Part shown: positions 1 to 10,600 of the stretch, piece by piece
Numbering within the stretch: position 1 is the first letter of the stretch
Layout of the letters: each line of letters opens with the position of its first letter
Source: Gilliamella sp. WF3-4
Lineage (GTDB): Bacteria; Pseudomonadota; Gammaproteobacteria; Enterobacterales; Orbaceae
NCBI RefSeq assembly: GCF_001690275.1
Contig: NZ_LZGW01000030.1
Coordinates: forward strand, 62,001 to 126,000
DNA length: 64,000 nt
Direction: 5' to 3'
Made by a program: the position numbers and the translations under genes
The notes under the pieces: generated by a model
What the model was told of the DNA's origin: nothing
Databases searched by the model: none
What the model saw: only the letters and a program-made list of their open reading frames with translations

Positions 1-94
1 AATTAGCATTTGTTTATTTAAATTTAATATCGTTTTACTTGTATTCGCGTTATACTAAATAAACTTATATACCACAGCAAAAGGAGACTTGATA

Positions 95-586
95 ATGGAG
101 TTTGATACTTCAGTTCTTTGCGATTATTACCCAGAAGATGTTAACGTTGTTGAACCAATATTTAGTAATTTTGGCGGTGTGACATCATTTTCAGGTCAAG
201 CTGTAACAGTTAAATGTTTTGAAGATAACGGGCTACTATACGAAATTTTACAATCGGACGGTTCAGGTAAAATACTTGTTATTGATGGTGGTGGTTCTGT
301 TCGTCGTGCATTAATTGATGCAGAGCTAATCGATATTGCCGTGCAAAATCAGTGGGAAGGGATTATTGTTTATGGCGCTGTTCGTCAAGTTGATCACCTA
401 GCTGAAGCTGACATTGGTATTCAAGCGCTGGCAGCAATTCCAGTTGGCGCTGAAGATCAAGGCATCGGTGAAATCGATATTCGAGTTAACTTTGGTGGCG
501 TAACTTTCTTTTCTGGTGATTTTATCTATGCTGATAACACTGGTATTATTTTATCTGAAATTGCGCTCGAAATTGAAGATAAATAA
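95..586 (+). CDS. rraA: RraA, regulator of RNase E activity
   Basis: Inhibitor protein that binds RNase E and modulates the RNA degradosome in the cytoplasm. The 163-residue product matches the RraA family along its whole length. It has the N-terminal [10 protein letters not shown]-type segment, the glycine-rich [12 protein letters not shown] motif, [10 protein letters not shown], and a C-terminal [13 protein letters not shown]-(x)-YADNTGI block. The ATG at 95 is chosen over an in-frame TTG at 89 because AAGGAG (81-86) is correctly spaced for it. The gene stands alone and converges on dprA, with a hairpin between them. Identification rests on recalled family sequence. Confidence 0.96.
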   Translation: MEFDTSVLCDYYPEDVNVVEPIFSNFGGVTSFSGQAVTVKCFEDNGLLYEILQSDGSGKILVIDGGGSVRRALIDAELIDIAVQNQWEGIIVYGAVRQVDHLAEADIGIQALAAIPVGAEDQGIGEIDIRVNFGGVTFFSGDFIYADNTGIILSEIALEIEDK

Positions 587-599
587 AAAATAACCTATA

Positions 600-619
600 C
601 CGCCGAAGCCTATCGGCGG
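600..619 (+). terminator. Intrinsic terminator after rraA
   Basis: Perfect 7-bp stem CCGCCGA/TCGGCGG with a 6-nt loop, followed by GTTTTAT. It lies between convergent rraA and dprA; read on the minus strand it also has a T-rich tail further on, so it may serve both genes. Confidence 0.8.
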
Positions 620-674
620 GTTTTATATTTAAATGCGCACTTTTCTAAAATTTTTAACAAGGATTTTGTTAATG

Positions 675-1781
675 CTAAATTATTCGATTACGAATATAAC
701 CGCCAGTTACTGTTTTAATCAGTCCCTCTAATTCCATATCTAATAATTTCGTTGTCACTTCGGAAATCGGTAAATTGACTTGCTGAGCAATAATATCAAT
801 AGGAATAGGTTGGTGGTGAATCACAGCAAAAATTTCCGGGTACAAAATAGAATGGCTTGGTGCTTCTTTAATTGAATTAAGCGAGTTATTTACTACTGAT
901 AAATAGTTATAATAATGCTCTAAAATATCAGTAGGCTTAGAAACCAAATAAGCGCCTTGTTTAATTAAATAATGAGTTCCACTACAGTTTTCATTATCAA
1001 TATCGCTAGGTAAGGCAAAGACATCGCGATTTTGTTCAAGTGCATAGCGTGCTGTAATTAGTGAACCACTTTTTTCTGATGCTTCAATCACAAAAGTACC
1101 TAAACTTAATCCGCTAATAATTCGGTTTCGACGAGGGAAATAGACTGATCTGGCTTTTTCAAATGGTAGAAATTCAGAAACAATGGCGCCACCTTGTGAC
1201 AAAATATCATTGGCTAAGCTTAAATTTGATCTTGGGGCAATCTTGGCTAATCCACTGCCTAGAACTGCAATAGTCGGGCCAGATACTTCAAGCGCACCAC
1301 GATGGCAAATTGCATCTAACCCTAATGCCAGACCACTAGTTATAGTTAAACCATTCATAGCTAGTTCACCAGCAAAATATCGCCCCCATTGTGCTCCGTA
1401 TTCACTAAATTCGCGACTGCCCACCATTGCCAATTGAGGAGAATCTAATAACTGCCGATTACCTAAAACAAATAATAATAAAGGCGGAGAATCAATTTGC
1501 TTAAGTAGTAAGGGATAATCATTATCGCAATAGGCAATAAGATATTTTGGTGGAAAAGGTGAATCTAACCATTCAAGTATTGGCTCAAAATGTAGGTATG
1601 ATGTTTCATAAAAAAGCGCTAATTGAATGTCTGATAATCCTAGTTTATTTAATAGAAGAGAGACATCTTTTATGCTACTAGGTAAACCGTTAGCAAAAAG
1701 TTGCATAATTTTTTCAAAAATGGCTCGTTTTCCATATCTAAGCATTGAAATTCGTAATAAAAATTCATATTTACTCATCAT
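675..1781 (-). CDS. dprA: DprA/Smf, DNA-processing protein for natural transformation
   Basis: Loads RecA onto incoming single-stranded DNA during natural transformation; cytoplasmic. The 368-aa product has an N-terminal helical (SAM-like) region and then the Rossmann-like DprA core: MVGSREFSEYGA near residues 118-129, TSGLALGLDAICHRGAL, AVLGSGL, and FPRRNRIISGLS ... EASEKSGSLITARYALEQNRDVFALP. A C-terminal winged helix (about 300-365) completes the DML1-type architecture. Length is normal for the family. Two ATGs lie in tandem (1776-1781) after AAGGGTT. It is divergent from def. In many gammaproteobacteria dprA, def and fmt are neighbours; here fmt is absent. Confidence 0.95.
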   Translation of the reverse strand: MMSKYEFLLRISMLRYGKRAIFEKIMQLFANGLPSSIKDVSLLLNKLGLSDIQLALFYETSYLHFEPILEWLDSPFPPKYLIAYCDNDYPLLLKQIDSPPLLLFVLGNRQLLDSPQLAMVGSREFSEYGAQWGRYFAGELAMNGLTITSGLALGLDAICHRGALEVSGPTIAVLGSGLAKIAPRSNLSLANDILSQGGAIVSEFLPFEKARSVYFPRRNRIISGLSLGTFVIEASEKSGSLITARYALEQNRDVFALPSDIDNENCSGTHYLIKQGAYLVSKPTDILEHYYNYLSVVNNSLNSIKEAPSHSILYPEIFAVIHHQPIPIDIIAQQVNLPISEVTTKLLDMELEGLIKTVTGGYIRNRII

Positions 1782-1939
1782 AACCCTTTTTTATATACAG
1801 CTTAAACAGGCGTCATATCTTGAATTGATAAGATATATTTTATCAATAGCCAACAAGGGCTATTCATCAGTATGATAAATGTTTACAATGAATAATAGAT
1901 GGAATAAACCCGAAATTTGAGGAGTAGATCGAATAATTT

Positions 1940-2452
1940 ATGGCTATTTTACCAGTATTACGTTTTCCTGATGAGCGACTTCGCAAAGTTGCTAAGCCTG
2001 TTACCAAATTTACACCAGAGTTACAAACCATTATTGACAACATGATTGAAACCATGTACGCCGAAAATGGTATTGGCCTGGCTTCTACCCAAGTCGATGT
2101 GCATGAACAAATTATCGTAATTGATGTATCAGAAGACAAAAGCCACGTTTATGTGATTATCAACCCAGAAGTCATTAGCCAAGAAGGTGAGACAGGTATT
2201 GAGGAAGGCTGTCTATCGGTACCTGATTGCCGTGGTTTTGTGCCAAGAGCTGAAAAGATTAAAATTAAAGCACTTGATCGTAATGGCAATCCTTACGAAA
2301 TTGACGCTGATGATCTATTGGCTATTTGTATTCAACACGAAATGGATCACTTAAAAGGTAAGCTTTTTGTCGATTATCTTTCACCATTAAAACGCCAACG
2401 AATCGAACAAAAAATGAAAAAACTTGCCCGAGAAGAGCAACGCAGTAAATAA
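1940..2452 (+). CDS. def: Peptide deformylase
   Basis: Metalloenzyme that removes the N-formyl group from nascent polypeptides. All three family motifs are present in the 170-aa product: motif 1 GIGLAST-Q (44-51), motif 2 EGCLS (89-93) with metal ligand Cys91, and motif 3 HEMDH (133-137) with ligands His133 and His137 and catalytic Glu134. It begins with the usual [14 protein letters not shown]-type N-terminus. Contrary to the common def-fmt operon, the next gene is grpE on the opposite strand, separated by a strong hairpin, so methionyl-tRNA formyltransferase must be encoded elsewhere. Confidence 0.97.
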   Translation: MAILPVLRFPDERLRKVAKPVTKFTPELQTIIDNMIETMYAENGIGLASTQVDVHEQIIVIDVSEDKSHVYVIINPEVISQEGETGIEEGCLSVPDCRGFVPRAEKIKIKALDRNGNPYEIDADDLLAICIQHEMDHLKGKLFVDYLSPLKRQRIEQKMKKLAREEQRSK

Positions 2453-2454
2453 AA

Positions 2455-2479
2455 TTAACCGCCAGTACTTGGCGGTTAA
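2455..2479. terminator. Bidirectional intrinsic terminator between def and grpE
   Basis: Perfect 10-bp inverted repeat TTAACCGCCA/TGGCGGTTAA with a 5-nt loop. The A/T-rich outer stem supplies terminal T runs in both directions, which suits the convergent def and grpE. Confidence 0.85.
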
Positions 2480-2494
2480 ACTCATTACGCTTAG

Positions 2495-3079
2495 CTATTT
2501 AGCGACAATAACCATGGCAGGGCGAATTAAACGGCCATTTAAGGTATAGCCTTTCTGAATGGTATTAACAATTTGTCCTGACTGATGTTCAGGTGATTCA
2601 ACCATGCTAATTGCTTGATGCATATCAGGGTTTAATTGAGAATCTTCGGTATTAATCACTTCAATACCAAATTTTTTGACAGTGTCTAAGAATGATTTTA
2701 ATGTCAGTTCTAATCCTTCAACTGTCGCTTTATGTTCTGGATTGGTTTTATCTGTAGATTCTAAAGCGCGTTCTAAATTATCAATAACGGGTAATAATTC
2801 GTTAGAAAATTTTTCGAGTGCAAACTTACGCGCTTTATCAACATCTTGCTCGACTCGTTTACGAACATTATCAATTTCAGCTCGCGCACGAATCATGGCT
2901 TCACTTTCATTTTTTTTCGCTAATTGCAATGCTTGTTCAAGCTCTGCAATACGGGCATCTTTTGCACTTAATTGTTCTTCAAGATTTGGTTGCGCCGGCG
3001 CTTCTTGCTCGGCTGTTGCTTCTACTGGTGTGTCAATGTTAGTTTCATTTTCTGACATATTTTTATCTTGCTCTGTCAT
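2495..3079 (-). CDS. grpE: GrpE, nucleotide-exchange factor of DnaK
   Basis: Co-chaperone that drives ADP/ATP exchange on DnaK. The 194-aa product has an acidic, low-complexity N-terminus, a long coiled coil (about 35-105), the RARAEIDNVRKR and KFALEKFSNELLPVIDNLERAL segments, and the C-terminal beta domain ending QKGYTLNGRLIRPAMVIVAK. I start at the ATG at 3079 (MTEQDKN), which has TGGAG 6 nt upstream, rather than a TTG 12 nt further out. It is divergent from nadK, an order also known from enterobacteria. A sigma-32-like promoter lies upstream. Confidence 0.95.
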   Translation of the reverse strand: MTEQDKNMSENETNIDTPVEATAEQEAPAQPNLEEQLSAKDARIAELEQALQLAKKNESEAMIRARAEIDNVRKRVEQDVDKARKFALEKFSNELLPVIDNLERALESTDKTNPEHKATVEGLELTLKSFLDTVKKFGIEVINTEDSQLNPDMHQAISMVESPEHQSGQIVNTIQKGYTLNGRLIRPAMVIVAK

Positions 3080-3125
3080 AGGGTACTCCAAATAATGTAG
3101 TCGAAAACTTAGTGAATAACGGTTA

Positions 3126-3153
3126 TTATGGGGGCAATTTTTATGATTACAAG
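3126..3153 (-). promoter_or_regulatory. Putative sigma-32 heat-shock promoter of grpE
   Basis: On the minus strand CTTGTAA (3147-3153), a 13-nt spacer and CCCCATAA (3126-3133) match the RpoH consensus (CTTGAAA, 11-16 nt, CCCCATnT) at nearly every position. It lies about 50 nt upstream of the grpE start, a typical heat-shock arrangement. Inferred from sequence only. Confidence 0.65.
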
Positions 3154-3235
3154 CTTATCATCATATTGATATGTGATTTTTTGAATTATTATCAAAAAAT
3201 ACAGATGGTTATGTAAAAAATAACAAGGATATTTT

Positions 3236-4114
3236 ATGGATACACCATTTAAATGTATTGGCTTAATTGGGCTTCCGCGTAAATTAGAAGCAATAGAAAC
3301 TCATCAAGTGCTTTATGATTGGCTTGTTAAACTTGGTATTCGCGTGCTGGTTGAAGATCGCTTAGCGAATCACATTCAATTTTCTGTTAGCCACTACGCT
3401 TCGTTGGAAACAATTGGTGAGCAAGCCGATCTCGCTATTGTTGTCGGGGGAGATGGAAATATGTTGCATTCAGCTAGGCGCCTATCGCACTATAAAATCA
3501 AAGTGATTGGCGTCAATCGCGGTAACCTCGGTTTTTTAACTGATATTTCTCATGAACAAGTGATTGAACAATTAAGCCCTGTTATTGCTGGTAAATATGA
3601 GGATGATCCCCGCTTTTTGTTAGAAGTGTCTATTTATGATAATGGTAACTTGATTAACTCAAGTTTTGCTGTCAACGAAATTGTTGTTACTCCTAATACC
3701 GTTGCGCATATGATTGACTATGATGTCTACATTAATGAACGCAATGCGTTTTCACAGCGAGCAGATGGGTTGATTATTGCCACACCGACCGGCTCCACTG
3801 CTTATTCACTATCAGCGGGCGGTCCTATTTTAGCTCCTCATTTAGATGCATTAATTATTACACCAATGTTTCCACATTCATTAGCGGTCAGACCATTAGT
3901 GATCAAAAGTGATAATGCTATCCGCTTAAAATTCCCAACGACAGCACTGGATCTTAATATTGCTTGTGATAGCCAAATTATTTTGCCTGTCAAACCCACA
4001 CAAGATGTGATTATTCGCCGTTCTTCGTATGAGTTTAATTTAATTCATTCTAAGGAGTATGATTATTTTAATAATCTTTCAAGCAAATTAGGATGGTCAC
4101 AAAAGATGTTTTAG
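3236..4114 (+). CDS. nadK: NAD kinase
   Basis: Phosphorylates NAD+ to NADP+ with ATP. The 292-aa product carries the diagnostic GGDGN motif (VVGGDGNMLHSAR, near 67-79), GVNRGNLGFLTD, the NEIVVTP segment, and RADGLIIATPTGSTAYSLSAGGPI with the conserved TPTGSTAYSLSAGG box. Length and motif order are standard. An SD-like AAGGATATTTT precedes the ATG. It is divergent from grpE. recN, which often follows nadK in enterobacteria, is not here. Confidence 0.96.
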   Translation: MDTPFKCIGLIGLPRKLEAIETHQVLYDWLVKLGIRVLVEDRLANHIQFSVSHYASLETIGEQADLAIVVGGDGNMLHSARRLSHYKIKVIGVNRGNLGFLTDISHEQVIEQLSPVIAGKYEDDPRFLLEVSIYDNGNLINSSFAVNEIVVTPNTVAHMIDYDVYINERNAFSQRADGLIIATPTGSTAYSLSAGGPILAPHLDALIITPMFPHSLAVRPLVIKSDNAIRLKFPTTALDLNIACDSQIILPVKPTQDVIIRRSSYEFNLIHSKEYDYFNNLSSKLGWSQKMF

Positions 4115-4607
4115 CTAGTGTTGTCAAAAAATTTCAGAGAAATAGGCATGTCAATATCAGATCATTGATCCTTGCCTTATTGGCGACATAAACCCCATCT
4201 AATTGCCCAAGCTTAGTGTACGATATTAGAAACTAGGGCTATGATGTATCAGAAAGAATATAAATTAAGCATGATAAAAATCATTCAGAAAAGTCATTGA
4301 TTTTATTGAAGTTTTTATTTTGTTGATTATCAGCAATAATATTCATCTTTTTTACCACAAGTCTATCGCATGATGTACGGCCCAATACATTAAATAGGCC
4401 GTTTAATCCTGTTGAACTCAACCTAGTTTGGATGACCGACATCACGGATATTCCCCCCCCCCTCGTGAAGGTGGGGTATACTTCGGTGTAATGATTTACT
4501 CGGTCGAAAAGCGATCTGCCAGCAAACATACCTTATTTCGTCGTCAATTTAGCGCATTGATAGTGGCAGTTTTGTCTTATAGTTTGGTGAGGATCACGCT
4601 TCATCTC
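4115..4607. other. Non-coding stretch with C10 tract and small repeat
   Basis: No convincing gene. It contains an imperfect hairpin ACGGCC/GGCCGT (4377-4402) and a run of ten C (4453-4462), striking in AT-rich DNA. Bases 4284-4316 match 33222-33254 at 29 of 33 positions. Short open frames on both strands have no family resemblance and I do not call them. It may be decayed mobile DNA between the convergent nadK and pgpA. Confidence 0.5.
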
Positions 4608-5105
4608 TTAAAGAATAAATGTCATCGCATAAACAGTAAATGAGGAAAAGATAGCGGCAATTACATCATCTACCATAATGCCAAATCCACCTGGCACCCG
4701 TTTATCAAACCAGCGAATAGGCCAAGGCTTTACCATGTCAAAAACTCTAAATGCTAAAAAAGCGATAGTAACCCATAAAATAGTCAGCTGAGGAATAAAA
4801 AATAGCGTGATCCACATTCCGACAAATTCATCCCAAACAATGTGACCTGAATCGTGAGTATGGGTATCATCTGATGTTTTTTGACAAATAAAACAGCCAA
4901 AAATAAAAGTCACTAAAATAAATATCCAATACAAAACGGGTTGTAAACCATAAAACAATAGCCAAAGTGGAATAGCCATCAGTGACCCCATCGTACCTGG
5001 CATTATTGACGATAAACCACTACCTAACCCTACCGCTAAAAAATGGATTGGGTTGGTGAGTTTTAGGTGTTTCTTAAAATCTTTATTTCGTTCTTGTTTT
5101 GTCAT
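4608..5105 (-). CDS. pgpA: Phosphatidylglycerophosphatase A
   Basis: Integral inner-membrane phosphatase that converts phosphatidylglycerophosphate to phosphatidylglycerol. The 165-aa product shows the PgpA motifs: LGSGLSSIMPGTMGSL near residues 28-43, the WDEFVGMW box around 91-98, FRVFDMVKPWPIRWFD, and GGFGIMVDDVIAA at the C-terminus. Three to four hydrophobic segments are evident. It lies between a low-information region and argF; the usual partner thiL is not adjacent. Confidence 0.93.
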   Translation of the reverse strand: MTKQERNKDFKKHLKLTNPIHFLAVGLGSGLSSIMPGTMGSLMAIPLWLLFYGLQPVLYWIFILVTFIFGCFICQKTSDDTHTHDSGHIVWDEFVGMWITLFFIPQLTILWVTIAFLAFRVFDMVKPWPIRWFDKRVPGGFGIMVDDVIAAIFSSFTVYAMTFIL

Positions 5106-5130
5106 AATTTCATTTTTTTAGGTAAAATTA

Positions 5131-5149
5131 TGCCGACGTTAAGCCGGCA
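5131..5149 (-). terminator. Probable terminator of argF
   Basis: On the minus strand, stem TGCCG/CGGCA with a 9-nt loop is followed by TAATTTT, about 50 nt beyond the argF stop. Confidence 0.55.
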
Positions 5150-5201
5150 AAAAACTAGCTGCTTATTTTAACTAAGCATTCTTGTATTGATTATGACAAT
5201 A

Positions 5202-6212
5202 TTATTCATCTTTGGTTAATGTTGCAACCATTACCGCTTTGATCGTATGTAGGCGGTTTTCCGCTTCATCAAACACGATGCTATGTTTAGATTCAAAAAC
5301 TTCATCAGTCACTTCTAATCCATTGTTTAAACCATATTGCGCAGCCATTTGTTTACCAATTGTGGTATTGATATCATGAAAAGCAGGCAGGCAGTGCATA
5401 AATTTAACATTTGGATTACCAGTGAGTTTAATCACGTTTTGATTTACTTGATATGGCGTTAATAATTTAATTCGCTCATCCCAAACATTTTTAGGTTCGC
5501 CCATTGACACCCATACGTCCGTGTATAAAAAGTCAACATCTTTAACGCCTTGGGCAACCTCTTCAGTTAAGATAATTTTTGCTCCTGTCGTTTTAGCGAT
5601 ATCTTGGCACTTTTGCACAAGGTCAGCTTCAGGTTGGCAAGCTTTTGGGGCAACTAATCGAATTTCCATTCCCATTAATGCCGCGCCTTCCATTAATGAA
5701 TTCCCCATGTTATTTTGTGCATCGCCTAAATAAGCAAATTTAATACTGTTTAATGGGCGATCGCCGATATGCTCTTGCATTGTCATAAAATCGGCTAATA
5801 TTTGCGTTGGATGTGCTTCGGTTGTTAAACCATTCCATACTGGCACGCCTGCATATTGAGCTAAGGTTTCAACGATATCTTGCCCATAACCTCGATACTC
5901 AATACCATCATACATTCTTCCAAGCACACGCGCTGTATCTGCAATCGATTCTTTATGGCCAATTTGGCTGCCACTTGGTCCTAAATAGGTGACTTGAGCG
6001 CCTTGATCAAACGCACCCACTTCAAAAGCGCAGCGGGTACGAGTTGAATCTTTTTCGAAAATAAGGACGATATTTTTACCAACTAAATGTTTTTTTTCGT
6101 TACCTTGTTTTTTGGCTTTTTTTAGTTCGATAGCCAGTTCAATCAATTGATTAATTTCTGCTGGAGTAAAGTCGAGTAAACGTAAAAAATGGCGTTGATA
6201 AAAACCGTGCAT
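5202..6212 (-). CDS. argF: Ornithine carbamoyltransferase
   Basis: Forms citrulline from ornithine and carbamoyl phosphate in arginine synthesis. The 336-aa product has the carbamoyl-phosphate motif STRTR (56-60), HPTQ (about residues 134-137) and the HCLP motif near residues 274-277. Length is typical of enterobacterial ArgF/ArgI. AGGAGCTCAAT precedes the ATG. The gene diverges from carAB, which makes its co-substrate carbamoyl phosphate, and the shared 268-bp intergenic region has two ARG-box-like sites. The catabolic version (arcB) usually sits with arcA/arcC, which are absent, so an anabolic role is inferred. Confidence 0.95.
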   Translation of the reverse strand: MHGFYQRHFLRLLDFTPAEINQLIELAIELKKAKKQGNEKKHLVGKNIVLIFEKDSTRTRCAFEVGAFDQGAQVTYLGPSGSQIGHKESIADTARVLGRMYDGIEYRGYGQDIVETLAQYAGVPVWNGLTTEAHPTQILADFMTMQEHIGDRPLNSIKFAYLGDAQNNMGNSLMEGAALMGMEIRLVAPKACQPEADLVQKCQDIAKTTGAKIILTEEVAQGVKDVDFLYTDVWVSMGEPKNVWDERIKLLTPYQVNQNVIKLTGNPNVKFMHCLPAFHDINTTIGKQMAAQYGLNNGLEVTDEVFESKHSIVFDEAENRLHTIKAVMVATLTKDE

Positions 6213-6254
6213 ATTGAGCTCCTAAAAAGCGGTAAATTTCGTTAAGATTTTATT

Positions 6255-6268
6255 TGAATAATTATGCA
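6255..6268. promoter_or_regulatory. ARG-box-like operator near argF
   Basis: TGAATAATTATGCA matches the ArgR core TGAAT-N4-ATTCA except for one base in the second half-site. It lies 43 nt upstream of the argF start. ArgR binding is inferred. Confidence 0.6.
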
Positions 6269-6431
6269 ATTTCAAGTTAAACCTTCTAGATTTATTTGAT
6301 ATTATTTTTACGCGTTGAATTGTCTAAAATTTTAGATTTTGTCATTTGGTTATTTTTTATAATATTGCTTTTTTTGTTTAAAAAAGTGTAATAATATGAT
6401 TAAATATTGTATTATCAAAAAACAATTAAAT

Positions 6432-6445
6432 TGAATTTTTATTCA
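6432..6445. promoter_or_regulatory. ARG box upstream of carA
   Basis: TGAATTTTTATTCA is an exact match to the ArgR half-site pair TGAAT-N4-ATTCA. It lies 35 nt upstream of the carA start. carAB is classically repressed by ArgR at a promoter-overlapping site. Only one full box is visible here rather than a clear tandem pair. Confidence 0.75.
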
Positions 6446-6480
6446 CATTTATTGGTTGTTTAATCAAAGGTAGCTTAATC

Positions 6481-7641
6481 ATGCAAACTTATGCCCTCCT
6501 TATGTTGCAAGACGGTTCGCAATTTATTGGTAAATCTATTGGTGCTAACGGACAAACTGTTGGTGAGGTGGTGTTTAATACGTCAATGACTGGCTATCAA
6601 GAAATCCTGACCGATCCTTCTTACAGTGAACAAATCGTTACGTTAACGTACCCACATATTGGTAATGTTGGCACCAATAGTGCTGATGCCGAAGCAAATC
6701 ATGTTTATGCAAAAGGGTTGATTATTCGTGATTTGCCATTATTAGCCAGCAATTACCGCAGTGAATTAGATCTTTCTAGTTATTTAAAACAACATAATGT
6801 CATTGCCATTGCTGATATTGATACTCGTCGTTTAACACGTATATTACGCGAAAAAGGGGCGCAACATGGTGTGATTATTACCGCAAATGATAAACAGGCT
6901 TTATTCGATAAAGCCGAAAAAACCAAACAACAGGCATTAGATTATAACGGATTAAGTGGTTTAGATTTGGCTAAAGAAGTCACTTGCAAGGAAAGCTACG
7001 TATGGACTTGCGGTATTTGGACAAGGCAACAGGAGCATCCTACACCAAAACCTGAAAGTGAGCTGCCATATCATGTTGTGGCTTATGATTTTGGTGTTAA
7101 ACAAAATATATTGAGGATGTTAGTTGAACGTGGATGCAAGTTAACGGTTGTACCCGCTAAAACACTTGCAAGGGATGTGTTAGCGTTACATCCAGATGGT
7201 CTGTTTTTATCAAATGGTCCAGGTGATCCTGCACCTTGTACCTATGCCATTGATGCAATAAAACAGTTCTTAACAACCGATATTCCGATCTTTGGCATCT
7301 GTTTGGGGCATCAACTATTAGCATTAGCTTGCGGTGCAAAAACGGTCAAAATGAAATTTGGCCATCATGGTGGTAACCATCCTGTTAAAGATCTAGAAAA
7401 TAATCGAGTAATGATTACCGCACAAAATCATGGATTTGCGGTAGATGAGGGGACATTGCCAGCTCATTTACGCGTTACACATAAATCGCTATTTGATGGA
7501 TCATTACAAGGTATTCATCATAATCAAAAACCCGCATTTAGTTTTCAGGGGCACCCTGAAGCCAGTCCGGGACCGCATGATGCGGCACCACTTTTTGACC
7601 ATTTTATTGAATTAATCAAAATTTATAAGCAGGAGCAATAA
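6481..7641 (+). CDS. carA: Carbamoyl-phosphate synthase, small (glutaminase) subunit
   Basis: Hydrolyses glutamine and channels ammonia to CarB for carbamoyl phosphate synthesis (arginine and pyrimidines). The 386-aa product has the CarA N-terminal domain ([10 protein letters not shown] ... [12 protein letters not shown]) and a C-terminal class I glutamine amidotransferase domain. The latter shows the nucleophile elbow [21 protein letters not shown], and the His/Glu pair in [22 protein letters not shown] provides the ribosome site. It ends 2 nt before carB, so the two are translated from one operon. Confidence 0.98.
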   Translation: MQTYALLMLQDGSQFIGKSIGANGQTVGEVVFNTSMTGYQEILTDPSYSEQIVTLTYPHIGNVGTNSADAEANHVYAKGLIIRDLPLLASNYRSELDLSSYLKQHNVIAIADIDTRRLTRILREKGAQHGVIITANDKQALFDKAEKTKQQALDYNGLSGLDLAKEVTCKESYVWTCGIWTRQQEHPTPKPESELPYHVVAYDFGVKQNILRMLVERGCKLTVVPAKTLARDVLALHPDGLFLSNGPGDPAPCTYAIDAIKQFLTTDIPIFGICLGHQLLALACGAKTVKMKFGHHGGNHPVKDLENNRVMITAQNHGFAVDEGTLPAHLRVTHKSLFDGSLQGIHHNQKPAFSFQGHPEASPGPHDAAPLFDHFIELIKIYKQEQ

Positions 7642-7643
7642 GC

Positions 7644-10600
7644 ATGGCTAAGCGAACAGATATCAAAAGCATATTAATTATTGGCGCTGGTCCAATTGTT
7701 ATCGGCCAAGCATGTGAATTTGATTATTCGGGTGCACAAGCCTGTAAAGCGCTGCGTGAAGAAGGCTATCGCGTTATTTTAGTTAACTCCAACCCAGCAA
7801 CGATTATGACCGATCCTGAAATGGCTGATGCCACCTACATTGAGCCAATTCATTGGACCTGTGTCCGCAAAATTATTGAGCAAGAAAGGCCTGATGCTAT
7901 TTTACCCACTATGGGTGGGCAGACCGCTTTAAATTGCGCATTAGAGTTGGAAAAGCAAGGGGTATTAACAGAGTTTAATGTTGAAATGATTGGTGCCACT
8001 GCTGATGCCATTGATAAAGCCGAAGATCGAAAACGTTTTGATCAGGCGATGAAAAAGATTGGGCTTGATACGGCGCGTTCAGGAATTGCTCATTCACTTA
8101 AAGAAGCTTACGCCGTTCTTGAACAAGTTGGCTTTCCTTGCATTATTCGCCCGTCATTTACCATGGGCGGAACCGGTGGTGGTATTGCGTATAACACAGA
8201 AGAATTTGATGAAATCTGTACACGAGGGCTCGATCTTTCTCCCACTAATGAACTGCTCATTGATGAATCATTAATCGGTTGGAAAGAGTACGAAATGGAA
8301 GTTGTACGAGACAAGAATGACAATTGTATTATTGTGTGCTCAATTGAAAATTTCGATGCCATGGGGATCCACACTGGGGATTCCATTACGGTTGCGCCAG
8401 CTCAAACGTTGACGGATAAAGAGTATCAAATCATGCGTAATGCATCGATTGCTGTATTACGTGAAATTGGCGTTGAAACGGGTGGATCGAATGTACAATT
8501 TTCGGTTGACCCTAAAACTGGACGATTAATTGTTATTGAGATGAATCCTCGGGTATCACGTTCATCTGCATTAGCTTCTAAAGCGACAGGCTTTCCAATA
8601 GCTAAAATTGCCGCTAAGTTGGCAGTCGGTTATACACTCGATGAGCTTTCTAATGATATTACTAGTGGTAAAACCCCCGCCTCGTTTGAACCGTCCATTG
8701 ATTATGTCGTGACGAAAATACCACGCTTTAATTTTGAAAAATTTGCTGGGTGTAATGATCGCTTGACTACCCAAATGAAATCGGTTGGGGAAGTGATGGC
8801 AATTGGTCGCACTTTTCAAGAATCAATACAAAAAGCATTGCGAGGGCTTGAAGTTGGTGTTTCGGGATTTGATCCTAAAATTGATGATTACACTGATGAA
8901 AAAAATATTGCCAAAATTCGTTATGAACTTCAAGAAGCGGGTGCCGATCGTATTTGGTATATTGCCGATGCTTTTCGAGCTGGTTTAACGCTTGATGAAA
9001 TCTTTTTATTAACGCATATTGATCGCTGGTTCTTAGTCCAAATTGAAGAATTAGTACAAATAGAAAATCGATTAAAACAACAAACAATTAACAAGTTAGA
9101 TGAAGAACAATTATGGCAACTTAAACGCAAAGGTTTTTCTGATTTACGTATTGCAAAACTGATCAACTCTACCGAACAAGCCGTTCGTCATTTACGGCAT
9201 CAATACCATATCCATCCTGTTTATAAACGTGTTGATACTTGTGCTGCTGAATTTGCAACCGACACGGCCTATCTGTACTCAACCTATGAACAGGAATGCG
9301 AAGCTAAGCCTCAATTTCGTCGTAAAAAAATCATGATATTAGGCGGTGGTCCTAATCGGATTGGTCAAGGTATTGAGTTTGATTATTGCTGTGTACATGC
9401 GGCATTGGCACTACGTGAAGATGGTTATGAAACCATTATGGTCAACTGCAACCCTGAAACTGTGTCAACTGATTATGATACTTCTGACCGCCTCTATTTT
9501 GAACCAGTTACTCTCGAAGATGTGCTTGAAATTGCGCATATTGAAAAACCAAATGGCGTTATTGTGCAATACGGTGGACAAACGCCGCTAAAATTGGCTC
9601 ATGCACTTAAAGTCGCTGGATTACCCATTATTGGTACCTCACCCGATGCTATAGATAAAGCAGAAGATCGCCAGCGTTTCCAAGAAGTCGTCGATAAATT
9701 GAAATTAAAACAACCAGCTAATGCAACGGTGACCGATATTGATGAAGCTATCACCAAAGCGGAAAAAGTCGGTTACCCATTAGTGGTTAGGCCATCTTAT
9801 GTATTAGGTGGTCGGGCAATGGAAATTGTCTATAATGAGCAAGATTTACGGCGTTATTTTAAAACAGCGGTAAGTGAATCGAATAATGCCCCTGTCTTAC
9901 TTGATCACTTTTTAGATGATGCCATTGAAGTGGATATTGATGTGATTGCTGATGGTGAACAAATTGTCATTGGTGGTATTATGGAACATATTGAACAAGC
10001 AGGGATCCACTCTGGCGATTCAGCTTGTTCATTACCTACACACACACTAACCTCAGAAATTTTAGACCAACTCAGGCAACAGGCCAAACAGTTAGCACTT
10101 GAGCTTGATGTGAAAGGCTTAATGAATGGACAGTTTGCTGTTAAAGATAACCAGATTTATTTAATCGAAATCAACCCGCGAGCAGCTCGCACTGTCCCTT
10201 TTGTCTCAAAAGCAACTGGCTTACCACTCGCTAAAATCGCCGCACGAGTCATGGTAGGCATAACCTTGGCACAACAAAATGTAACTAAAGAAGTCATTCC
10301 TTCTTATTACTCAGTAAAAGAAGTGGTCTTACCGTTTAATAAATTTAGTGGCGTTGATCCTATCTTAGGACCTGAAATGCGCTCAACAGGTGAAGTTATG
10401 GGCATCGGTAAAACCTTTGCTGAAGCCTTTGCCAAAGCACAACTTGGTAGTTTATCAAATATGAAAAAATCAGGGAAAGCGCTACTATCTGTGCGTGACC
10501 AAGATAAAACAAGGCTGTTAGTCGTCGCTAAACGATTAATTGCTCATGGATTTTCTATTGATGCCACCATCGGAACGGCAAAAGTGCTACAACAAGCTGA

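Noticed and set aside
4281-4529. Minus-strand 82-codon frame
   Set aside because: Opposes the frame above, low-information sequence, no recognisable motif; probably decayed DNA.
4428-4643. Plus-strand open frame through the C10 tract
   Set aside because: No start with a ribosome site, no family resemblance, and it overlaps the end of pgpA.
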